From: Alphaproteobacteria bacterium
GTDB taxonomy: Bacteria; Pseudomonadota; Alphaproteobacteria; SMXQ01
Length of the DNA stretch: 42,985 nt
Direction of reading: 5' to 3'
Assembly (NCBI GenBank): GCA_009380075.1
Contig: WHSO01000024.1
Location: 1 to 42,985, forward strand
Positions 9,623 to 18,117 of this stretch are shown piece by piece. The position numbers and the translations under genes were made by a program. Each line of letters starts with the position of its first letter. The first letter of the stretch is position 1. The notes below the pieces were generated by a model that worked only from the letters and a program-made list of their open reading frames with translations, had not been told where the DNA came from and searched no databases.

Positions 9623-11026
9623 TCAGCCGCCGATCACGTCGGCGCCGGTGACCTTCTGGCCGTCCTTCAGGCCAATGGGGAACTGCTGCAGATAGCCGTT
9701 GGGCTTGCGGCCATCGAAGGTGATGTTGTCGATGAATTCCTTCTGGGGCGCGCGGTAGCCGTCGGTTCCGAACGGGAAGTCGGACTTTTTCGCCTTGCCC
9801 TCGGCGATCAGCAGTTCCGCCGCCTTCAGGTAAAGATCGGGCCGATAAACGTCCTTGGCGACCTTGTCGTACCAGGAGTCGGGTTTGGATTCGGGAATCT
9901 GCCCCCAGCGGCGCATCTGGGTGAGGTACCAGACGGCGTCCGAGTAATACGGATAGGTCGCGAAGTAGCGGAAAAAGACGTTGAAGTCGGGGACCGCGCG
10001 CTTGTCGCCTTTTTCGTATTCGAAGGTGCCGGTCATGGAATTGGCGATGACCTTCGCGTCGGCACCGACATATTCGGCCCGCGCCAGGATCTTGACCGCC
10101 TCGGGACGGTTGGCGTTGTTGTTTTCATCCAGCCAGATGGCGGCACGGATCAGCGCCTTGAGCACAGCGAGGTGCGTGTTCGGATACTTCTCCGCCCATG
10201 CCTTGTTGACCCCGAAGACCTTTTCCGGATTGTTCTTCCAGATTTCGAAGTCGGTGATGACCGGCACGCCGATGCCCTTGAACACGGCCTGCTGGTTCCA
10301 CGGTTCGCCGACGCAGTAGCCGTAGATCGTCCCCGCCTCGAGCGTTGCCGGCATTTGCGGCGGCGGCGTCACCGACAGGAAGGCATCCGCCTTGATCTGG
10401 CCGGTGATATTGGCCGGCGAGTAGAAGCCGGGATGGATGCCGCCCGCGGCCAGCCAGTAACGAAGCTCGTAATTGTGGGTGGAGACGGGGAACACCATGC
10501 CCATGTTGAAGGGCTTGCCCACCGCCTTGTATTTCTCGACCACCGGCTTGAGATAATCCGCCTTGATCGGGTGCACGGGCTTGCCGTCGGCCCCCATCGG
10601 GATGTGTTTCTTCATTTCCTTCCAGACCTCGTTGGAAACGGTGATGCCGTTGCCGTTGAGGTCCATCGAGAAGGCAGTGACGATCGGCGCCTTGGTGCCG
10701 AAGCCGATGGTCGCGCCGAGCGGCTGGCCCGCCAGCATGTGCGCGCCGTCGAGCTGGCCGTCGATGACGCGGTCGAGCAGCACCTTCCAGTTGGCCTGGG
10801 GCTCAAGGGTGACGTAGAGGCCCTCGTCTTCGAAGTAGCGTTTCTCGTACGCGATGGCGAGCGGCGCCATGTCGGTCAGCTTGATGAAGCCGAACTTGAG
10901 TTCGTCCTTTTCCAGCTTGAGCGGCTCGGCTCCTGCACTTCCCGCCGCCGCCACGCCGAACGCCACCGCGCCCGAGGCGAGCGAGCGCCGGGCTCGCCGC
11001 CAGCCGTTCTTCCATCCGATGATCAT
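9623..11026 (-). CDS. nrtA: Nitrate-binding periplasmic receptor NrtA
   Basis: 467 residues. NrtA captures nitrate in the periplasm and delivers it to NrtB. The N-terminus holds twin arginines and a hydrophobic stretch ([10 protein letters not shown] ... [10 protein letters not shown]), so export is likely, possibly by the Tat route, although the motif is not canonical. The mature part shows family features: [53 protein letters not shown] and [12 protein letters not shown]. The ATG at 11026 is nine bases from AGGAG. A TTG at 11032 is in frame but too close to that site. It is the first structural gene after a leader containing a sigma-54 promoter, an ANTAR-type antiterminator and a terminator. 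It is a longer paralogue of NasS, encoded upstream. Confidence 0.95.
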   Translation of the reverse strand: MIIGWKNGWRRARRSLASGAVAFGVAAAGSAGAEPLKLEKDELKFGFIKLTDMAPLAIAYEKRYFEDEGLYVTLEPQANWKVLLDRVIDGQLDGAHMLAGQPLGATIGFGTKAPIVTAFSMDLNGNGITVSNEVWKEMKKHIPMGADGKPVHPIKADYLKPVVEKYKAVGKPFNMGMVFPVSTHNYELRYWLAAGGIHPGFYSPANITGQIKADAFLSVTPPPQMPATLEAGTIYGYCVGEPWNQQAVFKGIGVPVITDFEIWKNNPEKVFGVNKAWAEKYPNTHLAVLKALIRAAIWLDENNNANRPEAVKILARAEYVGADAKVIANSMTGTFEYEKGDKRAVPDFNVFFRYFATYPYYSDAVWYLTQMRRWGQIPESKPDSWYDKVAKDVYRPDLYLKAAELLIAEGKAKKSDFPFGTDGYRAPQKEFIDNITFDGRKPNGYLQQFPIGLKDGQKVTGADVIGG

Positions 11027-11092
11027 CGCCAACTGCTCCTTTGCGTGATCCGCGGCGATCTATCCGACACCGGCCGGAAAATCGCGCAGCCT

Positions 11093-11145
11093 AAAAACAA
11101 AAAACGCCGCATTCGGCCCCTCTCCCGAAGGGGCGCAAAGCGACG
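11093..11145 (-). terminator. Leader terminator (attenuator) ahead of nrtA
   Basis: Minus-strand RNA can form an outer stem CGTCGC (11145-11140) with GCGGCG (11110-11105, one G-U pair). It can also form an inner stem GCCCCT with AGGGGC, and is followed at once by TTTTTTGTTTTT (11104-11093). It ends 66 bases before the nrtA start. The 5' arm of the outer stem is also part of the second ANTAR-type hairpin, so the two structures exclude each other. This is the expected design for NasT-controlled antitermination. Confidence 0.88.
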
Positions 11146-11170
11146 CTGCCTCATCGTCCTGCTCTGGACG
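11137..11170 (-). promoter_or_regulatory. ANTAR-target antiterminator: two hairpins with six-base loops
   Basis: Minus strand, 5' to 3'. Hairpin 1 is CGTCC (11170-11166), loop AGAGCA, GGACG (11159-11155). After two bases comes hairpin 2: GAGGC (11152-11148), loop AGCGTC, GCTTT (11141-11137, with two G-U pairs). Both loops have six bases with A at position 1 and G at position 4, the hallmark of RNAs bound by ANTAR proteins such as NasR, EutV and NasT. Hairpin 2 uses bases 11145-11140, which are also the 5' arm of the terminator. NasT binding should therefore stabilise hairpin 2 and let transcription continue into nrtA. That nasT lies upstream makes NasT the obvious ligand (inference). Confidence 0.85.
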
Positions 11171-11209
11171 GATATGTCACCGCCGAACACGGCGGCCTGC
11201 CACAGTATG

Positions 11210-11225
11210 TGCAAACGCCGTGCCA
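11210..11225 (-). promoter_or_regulatory. Sigma-54 promoter for the nrtA-nasA operon
   Basis: Minus strand TGGCACGGCGTTTGCA fits the sigma-54 (RpoN) consensus TGGCACG-N4-TTGCW exactly, with GG and GC dinucleotides separated by ten bases. It predicts a transcript start near 11199, about 30 bases before the first ANTAR hairpin and 170 before the nrtA start. A sigma-54 promoter needs an enhancer-binding activator, most likely NtrC for nitrogen genes. I found no convincing NtrC site by eye. Confidence 0.88.
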
Positions 11226-11337
11226 CTTTGCGGTAACGGGGAAAATGGCGGAGACGCAGGGCACAGAGTCCGGATGGACCGCAGACGCCAGGGACGGCAT
11301 GCCGAAATTATGGGCGACCCGCCTTCTTGATCGGCAA

Positions 11338-12594
11338 TCAGGCACCCTGGCTGGATGGCGTTGAGCCGCCATGACCGATATCGAAACCGGCCAGGTAGCC
11401 GGCGATATCCTTGGGATCGAAGACCCGGCCGTCGAACAGGAGGGGCACGGGCTCCCGGCTCGCCCCCTGCGCCGCCGCGGGCAAGGCCGCCGGTGGGGCC
11501 GGCGCGGCCAGATCGGGCCGGAACACCTGCGCCACCAGCGCTTCGGCTTGCGGAGAGGGCTCGATCTGCCCCCAGCGCACCATCTGGCTGTAGAGCCATA
11601 GCGCCTGCGCGCGGCTCGGCAGACTGTTGCCCGCCCGGCGAAACAGGATGTAATCGGGCAGGGCCACGTGCGTGCCGTCGGCATCGAGGGACAGATCGCC
11701 CGCGAGGATGCGCGCGATCATCGTCGCCGGCGCGCCGACGTAGCGATCCTCGGCGAGGATGCGCGCCAGGGATTCGTGGTTCGACGCGTCCGACGCCCAG
11801 ACCGCGGCACGATCGAGCGCGCGTATCAGGGCGGCGAGGATATCGGCATGGGCGTCGGCCCATTCGGCGCGCAGGCCAAGCACCTTTTCCGGGCTCAGCC
11901 GCCAGATCTGCGACTTGGTGGCGACGATGCGCCCGAGGCCGGCTTCCACCGCCAGGCTGTTCCACGGCTCACCCACGCAAAATCCCTGGATATGCCCGGC
12001 TCGCAGGCTGTCGACGATCAGTGGCGGCGGAATCACGACGAGGCGGATGTCGCGGTCCGGATCGATCCCTCCCGCCGCCAGCCAGTAGCGCAGTTCGTAG
12101 TTGTGGCAGGAAAAGGGAAACACCATGCCGAAGGTCAGGGGCTCGTCGCCGGCCGCACGCATGTCGGCGATGACCCGCGCGAGCGCGGCGGCCATGGCCG
12201 CGGGATCGCCGTCGCGCACGGGGCCCATCGCCGCCATGCGCGCGAACAGATTGCGCGACACGGTGATGGCGTTACCGTTGAAGCCGAGCGCGAGGGGCGC
12301 GATGACCGGCACGCGCACCTGCGCGATGCCGAGCGTCGCGGCGATCGGCATGGCCGCCAGCATATGGGCGCAATCCAGGTGACCGAGATTGACCTTGTCC
12401 CGGATATTGGCCCAGGACACGTCGCGTTCGAGCACGAGGTCCAGCCCTTCCGCCCGGGCGAAGCCCTGCTTGCGCGCGATGACCGGCAGCGCGCAGTCCA
12501 CCAGTGGGATGAAACCGCAACGCACCGTCAGGCGAGAACGGCGGAAGAACGGGCTTCGGCGCGATTTCGGGCGCGGCATGGAAGACGTGATCAT
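11338..12594 (-). CDS. nasS: NasS, cytoplasmic nitrate sensor
   Basis: 418 residues, an NrtA-like ligand-binding fold without a signal peptide: the N-terminus is polar and basic (PRPKSRRSPFFRRSR). That is the property that separates NasS sensors from exported NrtA receptors. Shared features are [47 protein letters not shown] and GFCVGEPWNSLAV. In characterised NasS-NasT systems NasS holds NasT inactive, and binding of nitrate or nitrite releases NasT to bind leader RNA. It lies 32 bases after nasT on the same strand, so the two are co-transcribed. The start ATG 12594 follows GAGG at a usable distance. The gene ends just upstream of the leader region that NasT should act on. Confidence 0.93.
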   Translation of the reverse strand: MITSSMPRPKSRRSPFFRRSRLTVRCGFIPLVDCALPVIARKQGFARAEGLDLVLERDVSWANIRDKVNLGHLDCAHMLAAMPIAATLGIAQVRVPVIAPLALGFNGNAITVSRNLFARMAAMGPVRDGDPAAMAAALARVIADMRAAGDEPLTFGMVFPFSCHNYELRYWLAAGGIDPDRDIRLVVIPPPLIVDSLRAGHIQGFCVGEPWNSLAVEAGLGRIVATKSQIWRLSPEKVLGLRAEWADAHADILAALIRALDRAAVWASDASNHESLARILAEDRYVGAPATMIARILAGDLSLDADGTHVALPDYILFRRAGNSLPSRAQALWLYSQMVRWGQIEPSPQAEALVAQVFRPDLAAPAPPAALPAAAQGASREPVPLLFDGRVFDPKDIAGYLAGFDIGHGGSTPSSQGA

Positions 12595-12626
12595 GGGGCC
12601 TCGTTTCTCCTTGCTGGTTCCTCGCG

Positions 12627-13220
12627 TCAGCCCAGAAGATCGGCGGCGGTGACGATGGATCGCGCCACGTCGATCAGCTTGCGGTTCTGGTTCATGGCGG
12701 CCTGGCGCAGCATGGCGTAGGCCTCGTCCTCGCCGACCTGGCGGCGCTTCATCAGGATCCCCTTGGCCCGGTCGATGACCTTGCGCTCCGCCAGCGCGCT
12801 CTTGGCCTCGTCCAGTTCACGCTGGAGGGTGGCGAAGGCATTGAAGCGGCTGATGGTCATTTCGAGTATGGGGCGGATGCGTTTCCTGGACAGGCCGTCG
12901 ACGATATAGGCGCTGACCCCCGCGTCGACGGAAGCCTGGATCATCGAGGAATCGGACCGGTCCACGAACATGGCGATGGGCCGCCGGACGGCGCGCGACA
13001 CTTGGAACATCTGCTCCAGCACGTCGCGGCTCGGGTTCTCCAGGTCGATCAGGATGACGTCGGGATCGGCGGCGTAGAGCTGCCGCGCCAGCGCCTGCAT
13101 GTCGGAGATCAGGCTGACGCGGGTGAATCCGGCGTCCCGCAGGCCTTCCTCCAGGATCGCCGCGCGCAGCGGACTGGCATCGACGACGACGATATTGAGA
13201 TCCTTGTCCTTCGGGTCCAC
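12627..13220 (-). CDS. nasT: NasT, ANTAR-domain antitermination regulator
   Basis: About 197 residues from GTG 13220 (VDPKDKDLN). The N-terminal half is a receiver-like domain (NIVVVDASPLRAAILEEGL, DVILIDLENPS). The C-terminal half, after a short coiled helix (LQRELDEAKSALAERK), is an ANTAR RNA-binding domain (VIDRAKGILMKRR ... EDEAYAMLRQAAMNQNRKLIDVA). It should bind the paired hairpins at 11137-11170 and prevent termination ahead of nrtA when NasS senses nitrate. An upstream ATG in the same frame would add about 43 low-similarity residues. The GTG fits the family start, although its ribosome site (AGGT) is weak. It is the first gene of the nasT-nasS pair. Confidence 0.92.
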   Translation of the reverse strand: MDPKDKDLNIVVVDASPLRAAILEEGLRDAGFTRVSLISDMQALARQLYAADPDVILIDLENPSRDVLEQMFQVSRAVRRPIAMFVDRSDSSMIQASVDAGVSAYIVDGLSRKRIRPILEMTISRFNAFATLQRELDEAKSALAERKVIDRAKGILMKRRQVGEDEAYAMLRQAAMNQNRKLIDVARSIVTAADLLG

Positions 13221-13657
13221 GGCTGACCTGTACGCACACCTATCGGCGGACCGGCTATCGGCGCGGGCCCGCATGTCCTGTGGGTATGCAAGTTCTATGA
13301 CAACACGTGGAAACCCCGGCCTGCGGGGAGTCCCCCAAAGTCCGCGCATGACAAGTGAACAATATTTAGTCGGTCTTGCTTATACGCCGTTTTTTTATGC
13401 AGTTTTAGGTGCCCACCCCTGCCTCGCGAACAGGAGACGCCGGGCTTGGTTAACAAGATATCTCTTGCAAATCCTGTAAATAACTTATAGTTAAGAATGA
13501 GTTTCAGTTGCATGTGCTTGGCCCATCGCAGCCTCGCCATTTTGCCGCGCCCCGTGCGCGGCACATTTTTGATCTGAGCCAGCCACTCGGCGCCGCGTCG
13601 TCGGCCGCTGTCGGCAGTCAGCCAGGATCCCCTCAAAAAGACGTGGGAGATTTGGCC
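13221..13657. other. Divergent intergenic region between nasT and the TonB-dependent receptor
   Basis: About 437 bases, less GC-rich than the flanks, with no convincing gene. It must hold the promoters for nasT (minus) and for the receptor (plus). The only element I can point to is a Fur-box-like sequence at 13496-13513, described separately. A GG/GC pair on the minus strand resembles sigma-54 but has the wrong spacing. Confidence 0.6.
13496..13513 (+). promoter_or_regulatory. Candidate Fur-type iron box upstream of the TonB-dependent receptor
   Basis: The sequence AATGAGTTTCAGTTGCAT matches a common form of the bacterial Fur box (AATGAGAATCATTTGCAT) at 15 of 18 positions by eye. It lies about 145 bases before the receptor start. 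Iron-repressed control would fit the gene's likely role. Alphaproteobacteria often use RirA, Irr or Mur instead, so this remains a candidate. Confidence 0.35.
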
Positions 13658-15457
13658 ATGACGCCGAAATCGTTAACCTGCCTGTCGTTGCTGACCCTGT
13701 CCTTCACCTCCCTCGCCACCGTTATCGCCCGGGCCGAAGTGTTCAAGCTCGAGCCGATCGAGGTGAATGCGCCGCCGGTCCATCCGTCCCAGCAGCTTCG
13801 CCACCAGGTCGAGGGCGCGTTCGACCAGACCCGATCGACGTCCACGGTCGACGGCTCGGTCATCCAGAACCTCAATCCCGTCAACAACCTCGACAGCGTC
13901 CGCTACAACGCCACCGGCGTCATCAATGCACCCTTCAATGGCGACCGCTTCGGCGGCGGCACCAGCATTCGCACCTTCGGCGACTGGGGGGCCGCCCGCT
14001 CGATCGACGGCCTTCCCGCCTTCAAGACGGCTGGCGAGGAAGGCGGCGGCTACTCCAACTCGGTGGTTCCTGCCATCGCCATCGAGCAGATCAACGTGGT
14101 CAAGGGCGGACGGGCCGTCCAGTACGGCGACGGGACCGACGGCGGGGTCATGGAAACGCGGATCAAGTCGGGACGGCATTACAAGGATCATCTTGCCGGC
14201 AGCCTCGACCTCAGCACCGCGGGCGACGGGGAGGGGGTCCTGCAGGCGGAGATCGCGAACGGCGAGAAGCAATGGGACTACTACGCCGCAGGGAGCTGGA
14301 TGGAGGGACGCTACGACCGCGAGCCGCCGAACCTCGACCGGCAGCGGATCCTCAACGGCGTGACCAAGGTCGGATTCAATCCGAGCGCCGCGACCCGGGT
14401 GGAGCTGCTCGGCCTCATCGAACGCAGCCGTCCCGACATCATCCGCAACAACAATATCGAGGAAATCACGGTCGACGCGGTCATCGGCGGCCTGACCATG
14501 GATTCGAAGATCGACCCCCGCACCAGCGTCCGCATCGGGCATCTCTATGCCGACAGCCGCTCCATCTGGGATGCGCGGAACCGCGACCGCAGCCTGGAGA
14601 ACTTCATCACCTTCGCCGACGGCTTCTACACGGCGCCCCTTTCGTCGTCCATCACCTACAACGGCAGCGCCGGACTGCAGCACAAGCGGACCAACCTCCT
14701 GCGCGACAACCAGTGGGACAACACCTTCGACGACATCTCAGCGAAGTGGATCAACGCCGTCACCTTCGACAAGAACCTGACCCTGACCCTCGGCTTGCGC
14801 CAGACCTGGTTCAACAACGACATCACCCTCAACGGCCAGGCGCAGCCCGACAACCTGCAAAGCGACAGCGTCACCTCCTATGAGGCCGGCGCCGCCTACA
14901 ACGTGACCGAGAGCACGCGCCTGCGCACCTCCGTCGCCACCGGCTACAACCGGTTTTTCGAGAAATACGGCAATTTCGGCACCGACGCGCTTAATACCCT
15001 CGGCGCCGGGGACGAAGTGGTCGAGTCTCTCTCCCTCGAGGTCGGTGGGCGGTATTCCTGGCTCGACGGGTATTTCGACGCCGCCGTCTACAATATCGAG
15101 CAGGAGAACGTGCCGCGGCGCAACGGCGGCGCCATCGAAAGCGTCACCGTCGAGCAGACCGGCCTCGAACTCGAACTGGCGTCGCGGCTCACGGACCGCC
15201 TCACCATGTCGGCAGGGTACATGCATATCTTCGACGTGGAAGCGACGCGCGCCGACGGCACCGTCCAGAAGCGTGACGGATTCGTCCGTGCGGACATCGG
15301 TGCGGCCTGGCGGGTCACACAGAAGGCCGTGTTGCGGGCACGGATCGAGAACCTTCTCGACGAAAAGGACTTCGGCGCCACGCTCGAAGGTATCCCGGTC
15401 AACGACAGCGGCAAGATCGGCCGCGTGTTCTGGGTCGGCCTCGACTATACCTTCTGA
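13658..15457 (+). CDS. TonB-dependent outer membrane receptor, probably for an iron chelate
   Basis: 599 residues from ATG 13658 (GGGAGA ribosome site). A signal peptide (MTPKSLTCLSLLTLSF ... IARA) is followed by a plug domain. There VIQNLNPVNNLDSVRYNATGV and IDGLPAF resemble the plug, and IEQINVVKGGRAVQYGDGTDGG is the classic 'VLRGP.S..YG....GG' plug signature. The rest is a beta-barrel of alternating segments ending in WVGLDYTF, with the terminal aromatic residue typical of barrel insertion. At about 600 residues it is a small receptor. No obvious extra N-terminal signalling domain is present. The PepSY membrane protein 11 bases downstream suggests ferric siderophore or haem-type uptake with reductive release. 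The actual ligand cannot be read from sequence. Confidence 0.88.
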   Translation: MTPKSLTCLSLLTLSFTSLATVIARAEVFKLEPIEVNAPPVHPSQQLRHQVEGAFDQTRSTSTVDGSVIQNLNPVNNLDSVRYNATGVINAPFNGDRFGGGTSIRTFGDWGAARSIDGLPAFKTAGEEGGGYSNSVVPAIAIEQINVVKGGRAVQYGDGTDGGVMETRIKSGRHYKDHLAGSLDLSTAGDGEGVLQAEIANGEKQWDYYAAGSWMEGRYDREPPNLDRQRILNGVTKVGFNPSAATRVELLGLIERSRPDIIRNNNIEEITVDAVIGGLTMDSKIDPRTSVRIGHLYADSRSIWDARNRDRSLENFITFADGFYTAPLSSSITYNGSAGLQHKRTNLLRDNQWDNTFDDISAKWINAVTFDKNLTLTLGLRQTWFNNDITLNGQAQPDNLQSDSVTSYEAGAAYNVTESTRLRTSVATGYNRFFEKYGNFGTDALNTLGAGDEVVESLSLEVGGRYSWLDGYFDAAVYNIEQENVPRRNGGAIESVTVEQTGLELELASRLTDRLTMSAGYMHIFDVEATRADGTVQKRDGFVRADIGAAWRVTQKAVLRARIENLLDEKDFGATLEGIPVNDSGKIGRVFWVGLDYTF

Positions 15458-15468
15458 GAAACCCCGCC

Positions 15469-16587
15469 ATGCCCCCCGCCGCGAAGCGCGAACCGTCACG
15501 TCTGTACCGCCTGTTGCGCGGCATCCATCTGTGGCTGACGCTGACGCTCGCCGTGCCCATCGTCGTCGTCAGCGTCACCGGCGCGATCCTCGTGTTCGGG
15601 CAGGAACTGGAATCTCTCTTCGACCCGGGCGCAAACCGTGTCACCCCCGGGGCACAGACCCTGTCCCACGGCACGATCCTCGCCCGCGTCGCGGAACAGA
15701 AGCCCGACGCCAGGGTCTGGTCCCTTTCCTCGGCGGAACGGCCCGACCGGGCGTGGACGATGTGGCTCGCGGGCGGCGGCGGTGTCATCAAAGTGGATCC
15801 CTACAGCGGCAAGGTCCTCAAGCACTTCCGGCCACGCGATACGTTCGATGGCTGGGTGGCGGCGCTGCACCGGTGCTGGCTGGTCGACGGGAAATGGGGC
15901 CGGGTTGCCCGCAACAGCGTGGGGGTGGTGACCCTCGCGGTGATGGTCCAGGTCATCCTCGGCCTCTGGGTCTGGCTGGTGCCGCCTCAGCGCGTGCAGC
16001 GCCTGGCGGTGCGGCGTGGCCAGCCTGCGCGCGTGCTGGTCCTGCGCCTGCACAACCTCGCCGGGGTCGTGACCGCGGCGTTCATGCTGCTGATCGCCTT
16101 TACCGGCCTGACCATGACCTGGCACGCGCCCACCCGCGCCGTGGTCGAAGCCCTCGCGGCAAGCCGCGTTACCGGCGATGGGCCGCCCCGATTCGACGAT
16201 CTTGCCCCGATCGCGGACCTCGATGCCGCGATCGCGACGGGGACCGATGCGGTGCCAGGCGGCCGGCTCCAGGGTGTTCGGCCGCCGGCCAAGCCGGGCG
16301 CCCCCGCCGTCCTCCATATCGATGTGCCCGACCGCCTCATCGGAGCCCAGGTCTGGGTCGGCGGGCAGCCGCCGCGCGTCCTTGCCGTGCGGGACGGCCG
16401 CGGGACGTCAGCCGCAGACTGGTTCTGGCGCCTGCGTTACCGGTTCCATGTCGGAAATTTCGGCTGGCCGGCGCAGGTGCTGTGGATGGTGATGTCGCTG
16501 ATGCCGGTGGCCTTCGTCGGTACCGGCCTGTGGCTCTACTGGCGCCGCCGGCGCGACCGCCGCGCGGCACCGGCGGCTGCGGAGTGA
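15469..16587 (+). CDS. PepSY-associated four-helix membrane protein
   Basis: 372 residues. Transmembrane helices are visible near residues 17-43, 146-168, 188-212 and 330-352, with a periplasmic PepSY-like domain between helices 1 and 2 (VIKVDPYSGKVLKHFRP) and a longer loop between 3 and 4. Histidines sit at helix edges (RGIHLWL, ALHRCWLV, RLHNLAG, RYRFHVGNFG), as in the family members thought to bind haem and reduce ferric siderophores (FoxB/FpvG-like). It starts 11 bases after the TonB-dependent receptor, so the two form one operon. The inferred role is electron transfer for iron release at the inner membrane. Confidence 0.85.
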   Translation: MPPAAKREPSRLYRLLRGIHLWLTLTLAVPIVVVSVTGAILVFGQELESLFDPGANRVTPGAQTLSHGTILARVAEQKPDARVWSLSSAERPDRAWTMWLAGGGGVIKVDPYSGKVLKHFRPRDTFDGWVAALHRCWLVDGKWGRVARNSVGVVTLAVMVQVILGLWVWLVPPQRVQRLAVRRGQPARVLVLRLHNLAGVVTAAFMLLIAFTGLTMTWHAPTRAVVEALAASRVTGDGPPRFDDLAPIADLDAAIATGTDAVPGGRLQGVRPPAKPGAPAVLHIDVPDRLIGAQVWVGGQPPRVLAVRDGRGTSAADWFWRLRYRFHVGNFGWPAQVLWMVMSLMPVAFVGTGLWLYWRRRRDRRAAPAAAE

Positions 16588-16630
16588 CGGCGCCCGCCAG
16601 CCCCTGCCCGTTCAGCCCGCCGCATCGCGC

Positions 16631-17299
16631 CTAAAGGCTGGAGATCATGGCGTTGGCGTAGGGCCAGACGTCGAGGGAGCCGCGGTAGATCATATCGGCC
16701 GCGACGTAGAGAATCACCGCCAGGCCGATGTAGGCGATCCAGCGATGGCGGTCCAGGATGCGGGCGATGTAGCTTGCCGCGAAGCCCATCAGGGCGATCG
16801 ACAGGGTCAGGCCGAAGATCAGGACGCCCGGATGTTCCCGCGCCGCACCGGCCACCGCGAGGACGTTGTCCAGCGACATGGAGAAGTCGGCGATGATGAT
16901 CTGCCAGGTCGCCTGCGCGAAGGTCTTGCGCGGCGCCCGCGCGGCTATGGTGCCGTCGGCGTTGATATCGACCCCGGTCAGCACCTCCTCTGCGTCCTGC
17001 GTCTCGGCGGCGGAGATGCGCAGTTCGCGCCACATCTTCCAGCACACCCAGGCGAGAAGGATGCCGCCAGCGAGCATGAGTCCGACCACCTGCAGCAACT
17101 GGGTGGTGACGCCCGCCAGCACGATGCGCAGGACCGTGGCGGCGGCGATGCCCACCAGGATGACCTTGCCGCGCTGCTCCGGGGGCAGGCCGGCGGCGGC
17201 GAGGCCGATGACGATGGCATTGTCCCCGGCGAGGACGAGGTCGATCATGATGACCTGAACGAACGCCGACAGGACTTCCGGGGAGAAGAATTCGCTCAT
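16631..17299 (-). CDS. TerC/YjbE-family integral membrane protein (possible manganese exporter)
   Basis: 222 residues with about seven hydrophobic helices. TerC-family signatures are two acidic motifs inside helices: MIDLVLAGDNAIVIGLA near the N-terminus and IIADFSMSLDNVLAVAG in the middle. These provide the conserved Asp-Asn pairs of the metal path. Length and architecture fit the YjbE subgroup. Family members export manganese or other metals, in part under yybP-ykoY riboswitch control. I could not recognise that riboswitch here, but the leader can form a stem that takes in part of the ribosome site. The gene is convergent with the PepSY gene (43 bases). Confidence 0.85.
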   Translation of the reverse strand: MSEFFSPEVLSAFVQVIMIDLVLAGDNAIVIGLAAAGLPPEQRGKVILVGIAAATVLRIVLAGVTTQLLQVVGLMLAGGILLAWVCWKMWRELRISAAETQDAEEVLTGVDINADGTIAARAPRKTFAQATWQIIIADFSMSLDNVLAVAGAAREHPGVLIFGLTLSIALMGFAASYIARILDRHRWIAYIGLAVILYVAADMIYRGSLDVWPYANAMISSL

Positions 17300-17305
17300 G
17301 GTGCG

Positions 17306-17335
17306 GGCCGCTCCACGTTAGAGGGAAGAGCGGCC
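17306..17335 (-). promoter_or_regulatory. Hairpin covering part of the ribosome site of the TerC-family gene
   Basis: On the minus strand GGCCGCTC (17335-17328) pairs perfectly with GAGCGGCC (17313-17306), with a 14-base loop, ending six bases before the ATG. The only plausible ribosome site, GGAG (17314-17311), has three of its four bases in the 3' arm. Folding should therefore reduce translation. Control by metal or another factor is inference. Confidence 0.5.
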
Positions 17336-18117
17336 GGCACCGGCATCCGCGAGGGGGACGTTACGGTGAAACGGATGACGGGGTGTGGCATGCCGGCCGC
17401 TCGTACGGATACGGGTTTCAGTCCGACATCGCGGCACCATTGCCGCCAGAGGGGCCCGGGCTGAACTCAGGAACCGGTCGGCCCCGCGCAGGGCCGAAAA
17501 CCGGAAAATCTACGTCAACAGGCGACAGGGACCCGTAGGCCCCCGTTTCGCAAAAGATTACAGAAGTTTGGCGCACCCTTCAAGACGTGCGCCGCCCCGC
17601 CCGCGACGGACCGGATTCCAAAGCCTAGCGTCGCACGCCGCCCACACCTCGATGCGGCAAACCCCTGCGGCACATCCGCGATCGTAAAAAAACCATACGC
17701 CATCGACGGGCCTCTGCCGGCGGGGTACGTCCGCGCCTGTCGATGCCATGGCAGCAAGAAGCAGGCCAATGGCGAGAAGGGGTCGCCCCGTCCATTCCCG
17801 TACCCGGGCGGGGGACGTTTCCACCCCCTAGCGCCGTGTGCGAACCAGCCCGTCATGCGAACCCGCTCGGTGGACAACAGCGCAGATGCCGCCAACGCCT
17901 GCCTATTTTTTGATATGGTAGAGTCGGATGCCTACGAAACAGGCAATCGTGGTGCCGGGACGGATGGGCACCGATGCGTGGCTTGGGACGACCGTGCGCC
18001 ATCCTTGCCGGCCCGTTGCCGACGGTCGGCGGGAGGGCTAATGTCCGCTTCGGGCCGACGGCCCATTTCGGGCGAGCACGTTACAGCGAACCGGCGACAG
18101 AACCGTTAAGGTGCATC
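17336..18117. other. Intergenic region upstream of the TerC-family gene and the Rap1a/Tai-like gene
   Basis: About 780 bases without a convincing gene. On the minus strand the leader of the TerC gene can form a second strong stem (CGGCCC 17496-17491 with GGGCCG 17484-17479, extended by CCGGT pairing at 17504-17473). A minus-strand frame at about 17558-17824 encodes a signal-peptide-like stretch (LLAIGLLLAAMASTGA) followed by a short Cys-containing tail. It has a poor start and no recognised relatives, so I do not call it a gene. Confidence 0.45.

Noticed and set aside
13370-13420. Possible sigma-54 promoter for nasT on the minus strand (GGGCAC ... CTGCA)
   Set aside because: The GG and GC elements are 11 or 12 bases apart instead of 10 and the -12 part is not TTGC, so spacing and sequence both fail.
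17300-17560. yybP-ykoY manganese riboswitch ahead of the TerC-family gene
   Set aside because: I looked for the conserved GGGGAGUAG and matching downstream blocks on the minus strand and did not find them. Only unassigned hairpins are present.
17558-17824. Minus-strand 88-residue frame with a signal-peptide-like stretch
   Set aside because: Start is GTG with a badly placed ribosome site, no recognised family, and codon use like the non-coding frames around it.
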